64,000 nt of DNA. It comes from Callipepla californica brunnescens (Eukaryota; Chordata; Aves; Galliformes; Odontophoridae). Below are positions 47,561 to 61,567 of this stretch, in pieces. Location: positions 13,387,368 to 13,451,367 of the forward strand of contig JALIRH010000004.1 in NCBI GenBank assembly GCA_023055505.1. Direction: 5' to 3'. Below the pieces are notes generated by a model, which had not been told where the DNA came from, searched no databases, and saw only the letters and a list, made by a program, of their open reading frames with translations. A program made the position numbers and the translations under genes. Each line of letters begins with the position of its first letter. Position 1 is the first letter of the stretch.

Positions 47561-50500
47561 AAAGAGTTTCTATGGCTATTCAAACCAGCCAAATATTCTG
47601 AATGCTCCTTTGGAACACATCAGAGCAAAACCTCTTTAAGTCTAACGTTACTGAAGCTAGAGTACTGTAATACAAATTAATGCTGCTCATTATTTTCATA
47701 TGTCATAATGACAAGCAGCCAAACAGCTAAGCTGTGGAATAGGCCCACAGGGGCCTGTAAGAACCAAGACCTTCAAATTGAAGAGAGTATTTTCTGCCAA
47801 CTCCAGGCACTGGAACACACTGATGGGACTCGTAAAAAAATAAAGCAAATACTGGAAAATGTGTAGCCATGTGAAACAGCATATACCACAAGCTAGATGC
47901 GTAGAGTGGCTTCTGAACACCAAGTCCAACCTTCTGTCTAGCCTAGTTCATCCATGCTTCTCCCTTCTGAGGCAGCATTTACCCCTAGGAAAGAAGTGGT
48001 ACTTCTGCAGGCCCACAAGAAATGATTTTTATTTACCTTAAGAGTACAGAAATGTCTCAAAGTGAACACAGTCTTTATTTTTACCTGTCCTGCCAAGGCA
48101 ATTAATGCATGAATAGAAACAGGTAACTGAATTCAACTGCAGTTTTCCTGCCTTTTAAGCAAGAAAACAATCTCTTGCCTGGGTAAGCAGGGGGTTCCCC
48201 ATTTGCTCTTTCCAGTGTCCCTCATCCCCACAGTATGCACAAGGTACAAGAACAAAATCTGTCCAGAAGTATTTGGTTTCAGGTTACTTAAATGTTTGTT
48301 GTTAATTTTGTTTGTTATAGTGCTGTGAAGGATCATCTACTTAGCTGCAATTCTTAAGCTGCTCTTTGTTTTACTTTCTGGTTATTAGATATAACTGTGT
48401 AAAAATGTAGGAAAACGATTCACTAAAACATCAGGGCTTCTGGGGTTTTCAGAACTATTTCTTCAAGCATTTATCTTAGGTTTTATTCTACCTCCCTCTG
48501 GGAAAATCTGCTGATATATTTCATTTTCATTCCTTTCTTTCTCACATTCCCATTGAAGGCTCTATGTATAAGGGGATGAAAAAATCATTTGCTTAGTTAC
48601 AAAATATAAACTCATTTCCTCACAAAAGTTAAGGGTTAACAATTCTCATGTCATTGATGTGATAATACACATTAAATACCAATCAGTCACTGGAACACAT
48701 ACCTAGTTTGACATCAACCTAAAGCAAAGACCACAAGGAAAGTTCTGTAATCTAAATGAAAAGCATACATAAAGATTGTAATGAGGCTAGCAAAAACAGA
48801 TGCTGAGGACAGGGCAAATTAGCAGTGGTGGTGTTCAGTCTGCATAAGGCATTCCAGCTGTGCCAATTAATCAAGCAGGTAATTCTCAGTATAAAAGTCT
48901 GCTTTGGTTAGTTTGAGTTTTTGGTTTTGGGGGATGGTGAGCTGCTTAGATCACTGGCTCTCTTTAGTATAATAAATGGCTACTTTAGAGCAAGCCAATT
49001 GAATGAGGGTAATCAATTATCTGATACCTGGCAAATTAACTTGAGGGGGTATGTTAAGCTTTACACAGTAGAGTAACTTAGGTTTCTAGCAATACCTTTA
49101 GGAAGAGAAGCAGCACTCTTTTTCTGGAATGCCAGGAATAAAGCACTGGTTTATCTTTTGTGGCAGTTCAATCTGAGCATCTAGAGCTGTTCTTGAGATA
49201 GCAACCCTGGGTGTAGCATACACATCTTAAGTTCGGGGAACACCTCTTGAACTGGATGTTTGCTGTCAAACCAAGCGTGGGTCTATTCTAAGTGATGAGT
49301 AAGCAGCAGACATAAATAGTGCTTGCTCAGTTGTTCCTGGAAGAAATGGCCTTTTTAAGAAGATAAAAAAAATTTGCTTGACCTCAAAATAAAAAGCTCA
49401 ATTATCTAATGTTGAGGCAAGTGTTGTAAACGTTGTCACCAAGATACCATGACAAAAATGGTATAATGAAGTTTGGTATATAGCAATTTTGATGAGTACT
49501 TGCTCTCTGAGCTCATTCCAGCCCAGTGGAATTATATGGGAGTAAGCGAGAGCTTAACCTACCTTAAATGAATTTTGTTAGCAGTAATGTTTGGTTTAAG
49601 ATTGTAAATATTCTTTGGAGTGCAGGAGAATTAGTGCAACTCTAGTGATTCTGGGGCATGTGCTCTGTTTGTGACTGACAGATCTGCTCCACCTCAGTCA
49701 TCATCTGACTCCATAGGAAAGAGTACACTGTGGCTGTTAGATGAAAGATGAGTGACTTATGGATAATATCACCAAGACAAGAGGGATTTCATTAGTTGGA
49801 TGCCAGGAGATCAGATTGTCTGCCACAGCCTTGTGAAACAAGGCTCAAACACCAACCTCCTCCTAGTTTCTATGGTAAGCTCTTATGAAAAAAACATACG
49901 TCTACTAAAGGAATGCTCAGTTTGTGTTAATGAAGGGTTTATTTTAGGCCTTTCACTAAGCTCTTCTATTCACTTTTAACTGTTATGTAGGGTTTTCCTT
50001 GCTATTTGCAGGACAGTAATGAATTCTGAGTGGAGGCAGTCACTGACCGTGAAGTCTGATTTGACCTAGTGATTGATATAAGCAACACCCCGCAGCATGA
50101 CTTGCTTTTTGCAGTAGGAGAAGGAGTTTTCCCCCTGAATCCTTTTACAACTATGTTATTTCTGCCAAGTTAGCATTTAGTATACATTCCCCAAGTTTGG
50201 TCAGCTATTTAGATCTGATTCTGTTAGAGGCATCCTCATAGAAGAGTGGCCTGGGCGAAATGCTCTCCAAATTAGCTTGCAGTAACATGCATCACTTTCT
50301 TCTGACACTTTAAAATACTGTTCTTTGAGGTCATTTAGGAAAAAAGAAATCTTCATGCTCTGAGTTTGCAGACTTTGAGCGTAGGTTCAATCTGTTTGCA
50401 TTTTTAAAAACGTGTTGGAGTAGTATAAAGTTTCCAGTGACTAAATGCTACCTTCAGCAGTTTCTCCAGCTTTTGAATATGGCTCAGGAAGCTTAATTTT

Positions 50501-52328
50501 TTGGTGGGGAAAGTGTAGTTCAGGGGCCATTTGGAAGGGGAAGCAATGAAAATGAAGTGTAAGGTGATTTTTTTTTTTTTTTTTAAAGTCATATGGCCCT
50601 TTTTTACCTGTGAATGCAGGTCTTTCCACAAACACCACTGAGGAGCTGAGATTTTTCTTTAATGTTTGATTGACTAATATATGTACATGTCACTTTGTGG
50701 CATATTATTATGGGTAAGTAAATAAGTCCTTTTAGAGAAGCTGTGAACTAAGGCTTATTTCTCGTGGAACCCTACACCATAAACCACATGAAACCTGTAG
50801 ATCACATTGAATCATGCTGGTTTTGTTAAAATGAAGATTTTATTTTACGCCTAGCAATGTAAGTCAAGACCTAGGAACTCAAAGGCAAGTGAAATCCTGA
50901 TTTCTGTTTCACTTTTGGGAGTTCCAGGTAGCTGGAAGAGAAGGGAATTGGGATGACAAGGTGCTACATAAGCACACAGCTGGGGCACTACAAGCCACCA
51001 CTGCTTCTTGGGGTGTCTTATACCCACTCATATGAAAACCTGGGTTTAACACCTCAATGAGAGTGGCTGTGTGTGTACATATTAGAAAATTACTTAAGTT
51101 TTATCATGCCACTATATTAGAAAATTGACAGAAAGATGTTAAGTTCTAGTTCCCAAGAAGATGGGGAATGTGCTTTTCTAGACCTCACAGAGACAAGATC
51201 AAGAGATCTTCCATGGTTTTGGGCAAGGAAGATCTGCAGCACTTTACTAGAGCAAAAGTAAATAGAAGGGAAATCCCCTTGTTGCATAACTACCAGAAAG
51301 ACCAAGTGCCTATTGTGTCTGTGTGTGTGTTGACCAGACTACAAAGTAGAGTGAATAAGGAAAGACTTCATGTGAACTTCTTGAGGGTGAAATAATATGC
51401 CCTTAAAAGAGATTAGTTGTAGGTTTTATGAAGACAGTTTGTATTATTTTTCACATTTCAGCAGACAAAGGAAAAGTTTCCATGATTCTCCCTATGTACT
51501 AGGCCCTCTGATTCACATCAGGTAAAGATGTGGCTATGAGCTCTTTTTTCTAACAAGACTTTAAATTTGGTGCTGACATGGTTATGTGAAACTTTGGCAC
51601 TATCCAGTGACTACCTCTGCTTTCCTGATTCTGAATCTTAGGCCTATTCAACCTGAAAAAAATAAAATCCAACTATGACACAGTGAAGATAGAGTAAACC
51701 TTCACACCTTAAATGGAATATCAGTTCTTTGTGAAAGGACAGCTGCTGGGCTGGCTTCTCAACTGGAGTAAGTAAGGTGCATTTCCATCTACATGGATCC
51801 GAATCTACCTATTACTCTATCTAATATATATAAAAAAAAAGTAAACTAAAACGCACAGTACAATAACCACTGTAAACAGAAACTTTTATTATTGTCATGG
51901 TGTGTGTGTGGAATATTTAACTGCCAAATTTCTGTTAGGACTTTACAGTAGTATACAACCTGTGAACACTGCTTTGATTGCTTTATGACCCCAGAATTAC
52001 ATACTGAGACTGAGAGAAAGGGTAATTGAATTAAAGATTAATCATATTATTATTATTGCAAAGGACATAACAATGTGCTCTGTGTAAAAAAAAAAAAAAA
52101 AATTATCTACTTACACGCTCAGAAACTTCAAGACAAGTAAAATCATGATCTTTGCTTCTACCTGGGGTGCGCCAGGTAACACAAAGAAAAAGGCTGTGAG
52201 ATGAATGGGGATTAACACAGTGCTCTCAAGTGTGCTGAGCTAAGATTATTAAACCAGTCAGATTGGACAAAGATCAGAAATGTAGCAGCTCCTAGGCATG
52301 CTGGCTGGGACAGCAGTGAGGTGTTGGG

Positions 52329-52382
52329 TTTTTTTTTTTTTTTGTTGTTGTTTTTTTTTTTTTTTTGTTTGTTTGTTTTTTT
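52329..52382. repeat. T-rich low-complexity tract
   Basis: Long T runs broken by GTTGTTG and GTTTG units. This is simple sequence, possibly the reverse-strand A tail of an old retroposed copy, but no source could be identified. Confidence 0.85.
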
Positions 52383-55300
52383 TATAGGTATAATCCAGTG
52401 TTGTTCATAGAAAGGCAGACCAAACAAGGAGCTCTGATTGAGACAGTATGAACTAACATTGCCATGATGATAGAAAAAAAAAAAAAGTGCAAGCTCCACA
52501 TTCCTCCTATGAATTTATTTCTTGAGTGATGGCTCTTGAAAGACTTTTTCCTCTGGTAAGGTCTCAAAGGTTTGTCAGAAAAAGAAACTGTGCCAGTGAT
52601 TTTAGACTACATCACTGCACAGAATAAGTTCCTAGTAGGCAGCTAAACTTCCATGGCTGAATGAGCGCATCACAACCCTACCAATTAAATGAGTTTGAAC
52701 TACATCTGAACACAATTAATAGCATTCATTTAGACACTATTAGGGATCTGTTATAAAGATCCCATCTTACTTGCTTATTTTCTCATCAGATGTATTTATT
52801 GACTTTTTATTAACAAAAGCATGATGCATCAATGAGCAGCAAATGAACAAAAAACAAGGAAGGAAAACTACTGCTTTTGGTGTCTGCTTTGAAAGTCTCC
52901 ATAGCTTTGACAGCAGCAAGGAAGTACCAGCAAGATGCATTAGCAGCCTTACTAACTCTGTGCTTTGCTTTAACCTTCAAGCAAATTGTTTCTCTTCCCA
53001 GAGCCTTGCCTTTCATTTCCAGTATAGTCTAGAAGCTACATAAAGTATTCCAAGAAGTGGAAAGTGTTAAGTTTACTATGCACGTTTAACCAGTGGGGAA
53101 AAAAAAAAAAAAAAGCTCCTCTCTGACTTTCAGTGGCTAAAGTGTGAGAGAGCTGACCTTTCACATTTTCAGCATTTTCCTCTGAACACTGTGGAAGACA
53201 TAAATAAAGATTGACTAGACTTCAGATAAACTTAATAAAAAGAAGCCAACACAAAAAAGCACATTCTCTTCCATGAGATATTTGTCAATGGGCCAGCACA
53301 TAACACTGAGTCCAACACTAATTCTGTTCTAAAACATTTCTCAGTGCTTCCTGTGTGGGGAAATCTCTCTTCCAGAAAGCACTGTGGATGGAGTCAGAAA
53401 CTGTTCACACAAAGAGCGACTACTAAGGAGATTACAGGAAAACAGTTGAATGTCTATGCAGAAAATGTCAGAGCTTGAATTAGTGTATGGAAATTCAGAG
53501 GTCCCTGTTTGCCTGTATGCACCCTAACAGATGTTAATTCTGCTGCTACTGTAGATAATGGTGCTCCTTTGCTGTTCTCTGAGATTTCTTAAAGGAAATT
53601 CTAAACTACAAACTAATTTACCACTGCAATCTCTGAGTGACAAGTACTCGAGCGTGGAAGTCTTTTAGTACAAGATTGTATCTGTTCACCAGCACAACGT
53701 ATTTATTCATTTCAGAAGCAGAATGTTTATTTTCTTTTGTTTTGAACAAAAGTCATTAAGTTCTTTTCTCTCAGCATAATGCACATCCTTGCTTAAAACT
53801 CATCCTGTTCAAGAAACTTCGCGTCTTTCTTCTTGTTACTCATTTTGCAATTATTTTTCCAGAGTCCCTACTTTTCTTTAGTGCCAATACACTTTTATTA
53901 TAGCCAGATATTCAGATTAATCACAGCTATTACTCTGGCAGAATGACTCTGGCTGAAGTCTGTTCATGTTTTCTTTTTCCTGAGAACAGTCTCAAGAAAA
54001 AATGACTTGGGCTGAGCCCTGAAAAAGCAAAGAAACTTAGTTTTGAAGACACACTAACTTCCTGTACTGTGTTAAAGAGATTATAGAAATCAAGTGTAGC
54101 ATAAGGGAATCTCTCATGACAAATTATTTTAGCTCCTCAAGCTCAGCATGAGCTGTCTTATCCTTTCTGACAGCTGTTGCTTGGAGCAGTATTTACGATC
54201 ACACAGAGCAAGCTTTGATGAGTGCGTGCCATCTGCTGGAACTGCAGAGGCCTTTTATGGAGTAAATCCTAAAATGCAGCAATAATTTCAAGCCAGTGTA
54301 AAGCATCTTCTTTATTGCCTCACGTGCCTTTATAATTACGCTGGGGTTTGGAGCCTTCTTTTCATACAGTACCTTTGAAACAAATCAAATAGTAGCAAAT
54401 ACACTGCAAAACTCTAGTTTTGGGAAAGTTGAGGAGAGTTTCGTTTTCACATTGACTAGGAATTTGATTCAAGTAGCTGGATGATATGGAGTGGACATTC
54501 AGCTAAAGAGGATATTCAGGTGATCTGTTTCTGACTCATCCCCATCAGCATGTCTGCTAGGAAACTGCAAACTGTGCCCAGAAAAATGCAACATTTAAGA
54601 TGGAAGCTCATGAATACAAAAAGGCTTTCAGAAAGAACTGTGTATTTAGGATTACAGACCAAAAGGTGGATTATCATAGATGATAGGGTTGTTTTCTCTT
54701 ATATGTTATATATGTGATGCCCTCAGGGCACGTCGCTCTGCTGGAGGATCCAGTTCAGGGGCAGTGCACAAGACTGAGCTGTCTTTGTCTCCCCAAAGTC
54801 TGCATACACTCATTATACAGATGCATAAGAGTTGAGAGAGTTTCAGCACTGGCAAGAATGAGATTATTTTTGGCATTCCCTAAGCTTGTCTTAACAATAC
54901 ATTTTCTTGAATGTTTTATTTTTGCTTTTTATTTGGTATTGTCTACTGGACTGTAGTACAGCACCGTGGGTAGCCTCAGCTGAACTATTCCAGCTGAGCC
55001 TAGCACTCCTTTGTGGGGAGATGCCTTTCTTTGGGATGGAGAGGTACAGCTGCTATGGGTGTGTTGAAGGCAGGTCTGCACATGTCCTGAAGTCTGAGAC
55101 TCAACAGCAGGATGCAAAAGCCAGCTTTTCACAGAACACAGCTACTGTCACTGTGTGAGAGCAGAACAGCTTCTGTGAATTTCCTCATCTTGGCTGATTT
55201 CTGTATCTGAAACTTGAATTCTCGTCCTAGTGGTTTATAATATGAAGCAGGTTGAATTTGAGGGCTCAGAGTTTCAGGTCCCTGACAGTGCTGGGCCCTG

Positions 55301-58300
55301 CATGCCCAGGACTTCATAGCAAAATGAGCGTGCAGCATGGCGATTTCCAAAGTATCATCTTGGAATTCATCAGCCTGTAGGCTGGAGATTTCAAGTGCCA
55401 TCTCCACATAAGCTCTCAGGCTCCTTTAGTACAAAGTTAGGAAAACAAAGTCCAAGTACACATCGTGAGTGTTTTAGGCTTTCTTCCTCGTGAGACAAGA
55501 CTTCTTAAGAGACCAAACCTGAGATGGCATTGCTAACCTCAGCAAAACATGCTGCACACACAGAGAATTTAGAGATTTTGCTTGAAGTATGCTCAGCTAC
55601 ATCTCAAATCATGAATTACAGAATGATCTTAACCTCCAGCTATGTTTATTATAGCAATATGTTTAGCATGGCAAATTCCAAAGCATATATTGTCCAACAA
55701 AATGAGAGTGCATTGTAGAGTGCTGCAGTTAAAGGAATAAAATGTCAAAGCAAGACCCTAAGGTTTTTATTCTATTTTTTGCTGAGATTTCTGCTAAAAT
55801 TATTTGAACATTTACCAAAAGTTGGAGTTAGGGAAGTCTAATTTTATTTCTTGTTAACTTCTAAAAGTAAAACTGCCCATGCCACTTAACTATCTAAGTG
55901 ATGGGATGGATGTCCTTAAGTGAGTTTGGAAAGGGCTAGCAGAACTGTGTGAAGCATTAAAGCCCTCGGTGTAATGCCCAGCTTGTTCCCAGACCAGTGT
56001 CAGAGTGAATGCACAAAAGTTGAAGCTCACCAACAGCACACGTCACACCCAAACACCATTTTCTGCCCTCTTAATCTAACCAGTAGTGATCTCCTGGGAC
56101 ACAGCTATGTGTTAACTCAGCAGCTCTTACACAAGTCCCTACAGTGAAGCATATGTTTATGTGGGTTATTGAACTGAGCGCTAGCCAACAAACCACAGAA
56201 AAATATGACCCTACGATTTACTAGGCTATTTCTTCTAACAAAAGGCTTACAACAGAATTGCAAGTTGAAAGCAACCACTGTCTAAATAATGACTATGGGA
56301 AACATGCATTTTTGACTGCATGCATTTTATTTTAAGTGACTAAATATTAGACTTCCATATACTTAGAGACTTTGAAGCCAGTACTGCTTTAAATTATCCC
56401 AACAATTTTTTCATTATACGCAATCCACCTCTGACTTTTAGGACTATGGAGGCTTTTATTTATACGTTGCTTTTATTTATAGCATTTTTACATTGTTGCT
56501 TTAGCTCTGTAATAGTAGAGGGAGCTTCCGCTAATAGCTCACTGCTGTAGCAGTGTTGTTAGTGAAGCTCCAGCTTTGCACGCTGCTTTTGAGCCTGGAC
56601 ACCCCAACCTAAGTCTGGGCTGACAGGACAGGACAGCGTGCCCTCACTGAGAGCCAGCAGTACTTTCTTCATTTACATTTACAGCTTACTGCTCATCAAC
56701 AAAGACTGTTCTGTCAGAAACTGTGAAGTTGGGAAACAGGCGTGGTGGACACACTGAAAATAAAATGGATTAGGAAATGTGGCTGTGCCCAAATTCTAGG
56801 GCAATATAATGCTCAGGGGAGGTGAATTTGCACATAGATTCAGACCAACTTAATATGCAGCAGCTCCGATGCTGAGCATTTTACAGCATGTACATTTTGC
56901 TTTCAAAGAAGTGAAGAAATCCATGTTAAACATCCACATAGGGCATGATGTAGCTCTGTGTCACCATAAACAGCACAGCACAGGCTAGTTTAATTGCTTA
57001 TCATCAGCTAAGTACAAACCTAAACAAGGAAATCTGACACTTAAGCTTAGCAAAACTGAGGAAGCATTCTGTTCAAATACTCTTTACAATTCTCCTGTTC
57101 TTTCTATGTATCCTGCAGTACCAATGAGTCAATTTAGTCTCTGATACTTTTCTGCCTGATTAATTGACAGGTATCACCAATCCGAAGGGCAAAAGTTTGT
57201 ATCACTGAAGTACTGTAAAAAGAAAAGTATGAAAAAAATGTGCTTATGCATTAGTGCATCTTTCCTTGGGAATCAAGAAATCACTTGAATTTACCTTATA
57301 TTTTTTTTATCTTTCCCACTTATGCTCAAGTTGCTTCTGATGGGTTTTCGTTGCTGTGTTTATCATAACACAATTCAGTAAGTCTATCTTTTCTAGTGTT
57401 ATCATTCTTGAAATACTGAATTCAGCTTCTTCTGCTCTTAATGCTCCCTTATTGCTGTCAGTATAGTGTAAATGTCACCACATTTCCCTGAGAGAGGACA
57501 CAAGTTCATTACCCAAGCAATTGTCTCCCGTGATCACATGTGTTTCAGTCATTGTGCTGAGCACATGACGCACAGTGTGACTGCATTCTTGGGGACATTT
57601 ACAGGAGCTCTCCAGCCAGCATCATAGACGATGAGCAAGTAGAAAGCAGAAGATTCATCAGAATCATAGAGTTTGCTTCAAATGAATTACCCACATCACC
57701 CCCAGCATTTTTCTCTGTCCAATTTCTCTCTCTCTCTCCACTTCCATCCCCATTCCACCTCTTTGCAGCAGCTGGTGGCCATTCCCCACTCCTTGCTGCC
57801 CCCTCCATGGCTAGTGGAAAATTTCTGCTTCATTCAAGGGCTGGAATCCCAGTGCTTAGAAAAAAGTCACTTCCTAGGAGTGTTTGAGACCAACATCTGG
57901 AAAATTTCATGCTGGAATCAATGCATCTCTTCTGATACTGAATCTTCCTGAGAGGTTCATCTGACCTTTTAAGAGGCAAAAATTGCAGTTCATTTCAGCT
58001 GATTGCAGTGGACTACCTTTGCCAGCTGTGTTAGGTACAAAGCTGCAACTGGTCACACTGTCTTCAGCTCTCCTGGCATAATGCGAAGTTTTACTTCTCT
58101 CAGTCTTCAAAGAGGTTTTGCCTGGCAATCATGGCATATATACAAAGAGAAAAATTTCTTCACCTCTTACTACACTGGAGATGAATGGGCACATTTTTTG
58201 CCCCCAAAAAAGAAGATGTATTTATTCTAAAATGAGTACCTTACTGCGCTAACATATTATGTCAGAAATTAATCTGAGCTAAACTGAAGTCTGACTTGCT

Positions 58301-61300
58301 AAGGATGGCACTGAGCTTGAGTTTTGAATCGGACAAATAGGGATTTGGGGATCTTCCTCTACTTTTGTTGAGTTGTGGACTTTAATTTTTAGGTGATGAT
58401 TACATCATTTTATAATACAACTCCCTTTATTTCAAACTTAGATTTATTCCAGTTCTGCTGCCTTCTACCTTATTCTGCTTTAAAGTCTCATGCAACTGAA
58501 GTGTAAAATAACTAATGAAAAAACAGATATTTCCAGCTGAGCAGGAGGAGATGATTACTGCTTGTAAAGGGAACTCTGAAGACCCAATTTCAGAGAAAAG
58601 AAGACTGATATGAAATGGCCGATGATGTACCCACTTATGCAGCTAGAAAATATGGTTTCCTGCAAAGGTATGCCCCTCGCTCCTCAGCATCCCATTTTGC
58701 TGCCAAACCATGGTGTGCACGCTGATCCAGACTCGCAGAGCCAGATACAGGCTGGGGCAGCACATCACGCTGCGGTGCTCACTAGTGTTGTTCCAGTAGG
58801 AGCTGCCTAACAGGCCTGGCCTTTCACAAACCTGGTTCTGCAGGAGGACTGCAACAAGCGAAGGTGGTAATTAATGGCCTCTGCATTTTTGCTTCTGGCT
58901 CCTGTTTTTAGTAACTTGACTGCCTTCATGGCAAAGACTGACACAATAGGTTTTTACACTGTTAATATTTTCCGTGCCTTTCAAGACTGCCTTGTTTGAA
59001 AATTTGTTAGCAGCGCAAATAATGACTCACAGGTGTTGTGCAACTGATTTTTTATAACAGGAAGCATAGGTGTTAGACAAGAAAATGTAATTACTCTTCA
59101 CTTGTGCTAAAAAATAAACACAAAATGTGAATAGTAAGAGTGAACAGCTATTTCAGTAAAAGAAAATTAGGGAAGCGTGTGACCAGAGGGCAAAGGTACA
59201 AAAAAAAAAGTTAGAGAAGTTACAAAACAGGGCTTTACCCTATTACATTCATGTATGAAATCCCAGCTTTCAATGTCAGCATACGGCCTTTGCATTTTAG
59301 ATGAATACTTTTGTCTAAAAAAATGTTTCTCAGCTGCTCCCTTTCTTGATATTAACCTCTAGAAGCATTGAGCACAACTACCTGCTGTGCAGGAGTCCTG
59401 TAGCACTAATGGTGGAAAGGCCGCAGGATGGCTGCCGACAACCCACTCCAATAACCACAACCACCACAGTACCCTTCCTGCTCTGTACAGCAGACACAGC
59501 CCTGTTGATGTCCCCAGCTCACCCTCATCTCTCTTTGGGTGCAGGACAAGGGCCCTTTGGGTCTCTCCAGGATATGCCTGGGCTCACACCAGCCCTGTGC
59601 CAGACAAAGATGGACTGTGCTCAGTTCTGCAAGGGAACTGCTCAGAGGTTCCCTGCTGCTTTGGAGCATGCAGGTTCAGCAAACATCCCTCAGCTTCCTT
59701 CCACCTAAACTCTCAAACAACCTGAGCTCCTGCATCCCAAAATTAGGTAGAATGGAAGCACAAAATCTCCTGCCCTTGCCTATTTTGGCATTATTTGCAT
59801 CAGGCAGAACTTGGGAGTTCAAACTGTGCCTAAGTTACATCACCTGCTGTAAGTCCCTTCATAAGGCAGTAACTCTAGAAGTTCATACAGAACTGCAGAA
59901 CTGTTGGGGTTGGAAGAGCCAGAGCTTGTTACAGTTTCCTGTATTTTCTATACAAAGGAAAAAAAAAAGGAAAAAAAAGAACTTTAAGCTAACCGCTCTT
60001 CCTCCTCTTACACATCACTTAGATTGAAGACAATCTGGCTTGTTACCTTGTTGCAGTAAGTGTGGTACAAATTGTCTAGGATGATGAAATGCACATCTGC
60101 ACCAACAGCCAGTCCACTTTCATGCTCATTACAAGGGAAGCTCATTTGCTTTGTTAACACAATGTTTTTCTAGTGCAGATATACATTAAGCCCTGGCTTG
60201 TTTCTACATTCAATTAGGATTTATCTTTACATGGCCTAAAAGAAGGAGAGAGTTGGGGAAATTCAACAGAATGTTACCTCAGTTTTAAAAGCTAAAACTA
60301 CATAGTTGATATCCATCACTCACCCAGTAGAGGCACTAAATATTTCAAAGACTTACAGCCTTTGGGACAATTGTATCTGACTTGTCAGATGCCGAAAACT
60401 TTCTCAAAGTGGACACAGTATGTTCAGCTCATCTTCTGTCAGCTGATGATGTGCCATCACTACTTTATGTCTTTCCCCCTGCTTATTACTGGCAGGACAC
60501 AAACTGATAAAGGACAAACCTACATCTTAAGGACACAGACCAATTGCTCTTCACTAGGAGGAAGGATGAAGCAATGTCCCTGGTGTACTCCAAAAGAACC
60601 CCACAGAGCATTTCTCACACTTTTCTCAGAACCACTCCTTCTATGGGCTGACATCCAACACGGACTTACACAGATATGACAATAAATAGCCTTCCTAAAA
60701 TTAAAGGAGTTGTAGGCTATACACTTTTCCTTCTATTAATTTCTCAGAACTATGAGCAAATGGAATATTTTGGTGTTCACTGTTGTACTCCAGGATTACT
60801 ACAGTTTGCATTAAGGCACTCAATAGCAGCTTGAGCTTTTTTTCTATAAGTACAGCTGAGGTCTACAGGAGATATTCTGTCTTGGAGGAAATAATCTTTC
60901 TCTGATTTCTTTGCCTCTGCCCTCTGATCCCGTTGGCAGTTTTAGCTTTCGCACAATGAAAGCGTTTAAGCACTATAAAGAACTTCCGTGCAGGATGTGC
61001 ATACATACATGTATAATGCCACTTTCTCTCTGCTTTCAGTAGAGGCTGGAGTAAAAGTGAAAGCGCACAACACTTAGTACAAAAGAAAGCAGCTGTAGTA
61101 GCTGGAAAAAGAAAGCTGACAGCAGACAGCCCCCTTTTGGTTAGTATGTTAATGACCATTTTGTGTAACGTACACTAACGTGATTGTGCCAGTGAACTGA
61201 ACTTATCACAACACAAACAAGAAAACACAATTGTTACATAACAGAGGCTAATGTTTGTGTAGAAAGATATCAAGTCCAGAATTCACTTGTATTCAACAGG

Positions 61301-61336
61301 AAGCCAGCACCTTTCACCATTTTTCACTCTACGCGC

Positions 61337-61567
61337 CCTGTGGAAAGGTTGGATACTGGGAGAAAGTTCTTCACTGAGAGGGTGGTCACACAGTGGAACA
61401 GGCTCCCCAGGGCACTGGTCATGGCCTCAAGCTGCCAGAGTTCAAGAAGCATCTGATGATGCTCTCAGACATAGGGTCTGATTTTTGGGTGGCCTTGTGT
61501 GGAGCCCAGAGTTGGACTCAATGATCCTTATGGGGCCCTTCCAACTCAGGATATTCTATGATTCTAT
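61337..61567 (+). repeat. CR1 LINE 3' fragment
   Basis: The stretch GGAAAGGTTGGATACTGGGA, then AGAAAGTTCTTCACTGAGAG, and TGGAACAGGCTCCCCAGGGC match the conserved 3' part of avian CR1. It finishes with TTGGACTCAATGATCCTTAT, CCTTCCAACTC and TATGATTCTATT, the typical CR1 terminus. It is 5' truncated and diverged. Confidence 0.88.

Noticed and set aside
59346..60027. Three overlapping plus-strand frames of 112-162 codons
   Set aside because: They overlap in different frames, show no conserved domain and no intron boundaries, and sit in probable intron 1 sequence.
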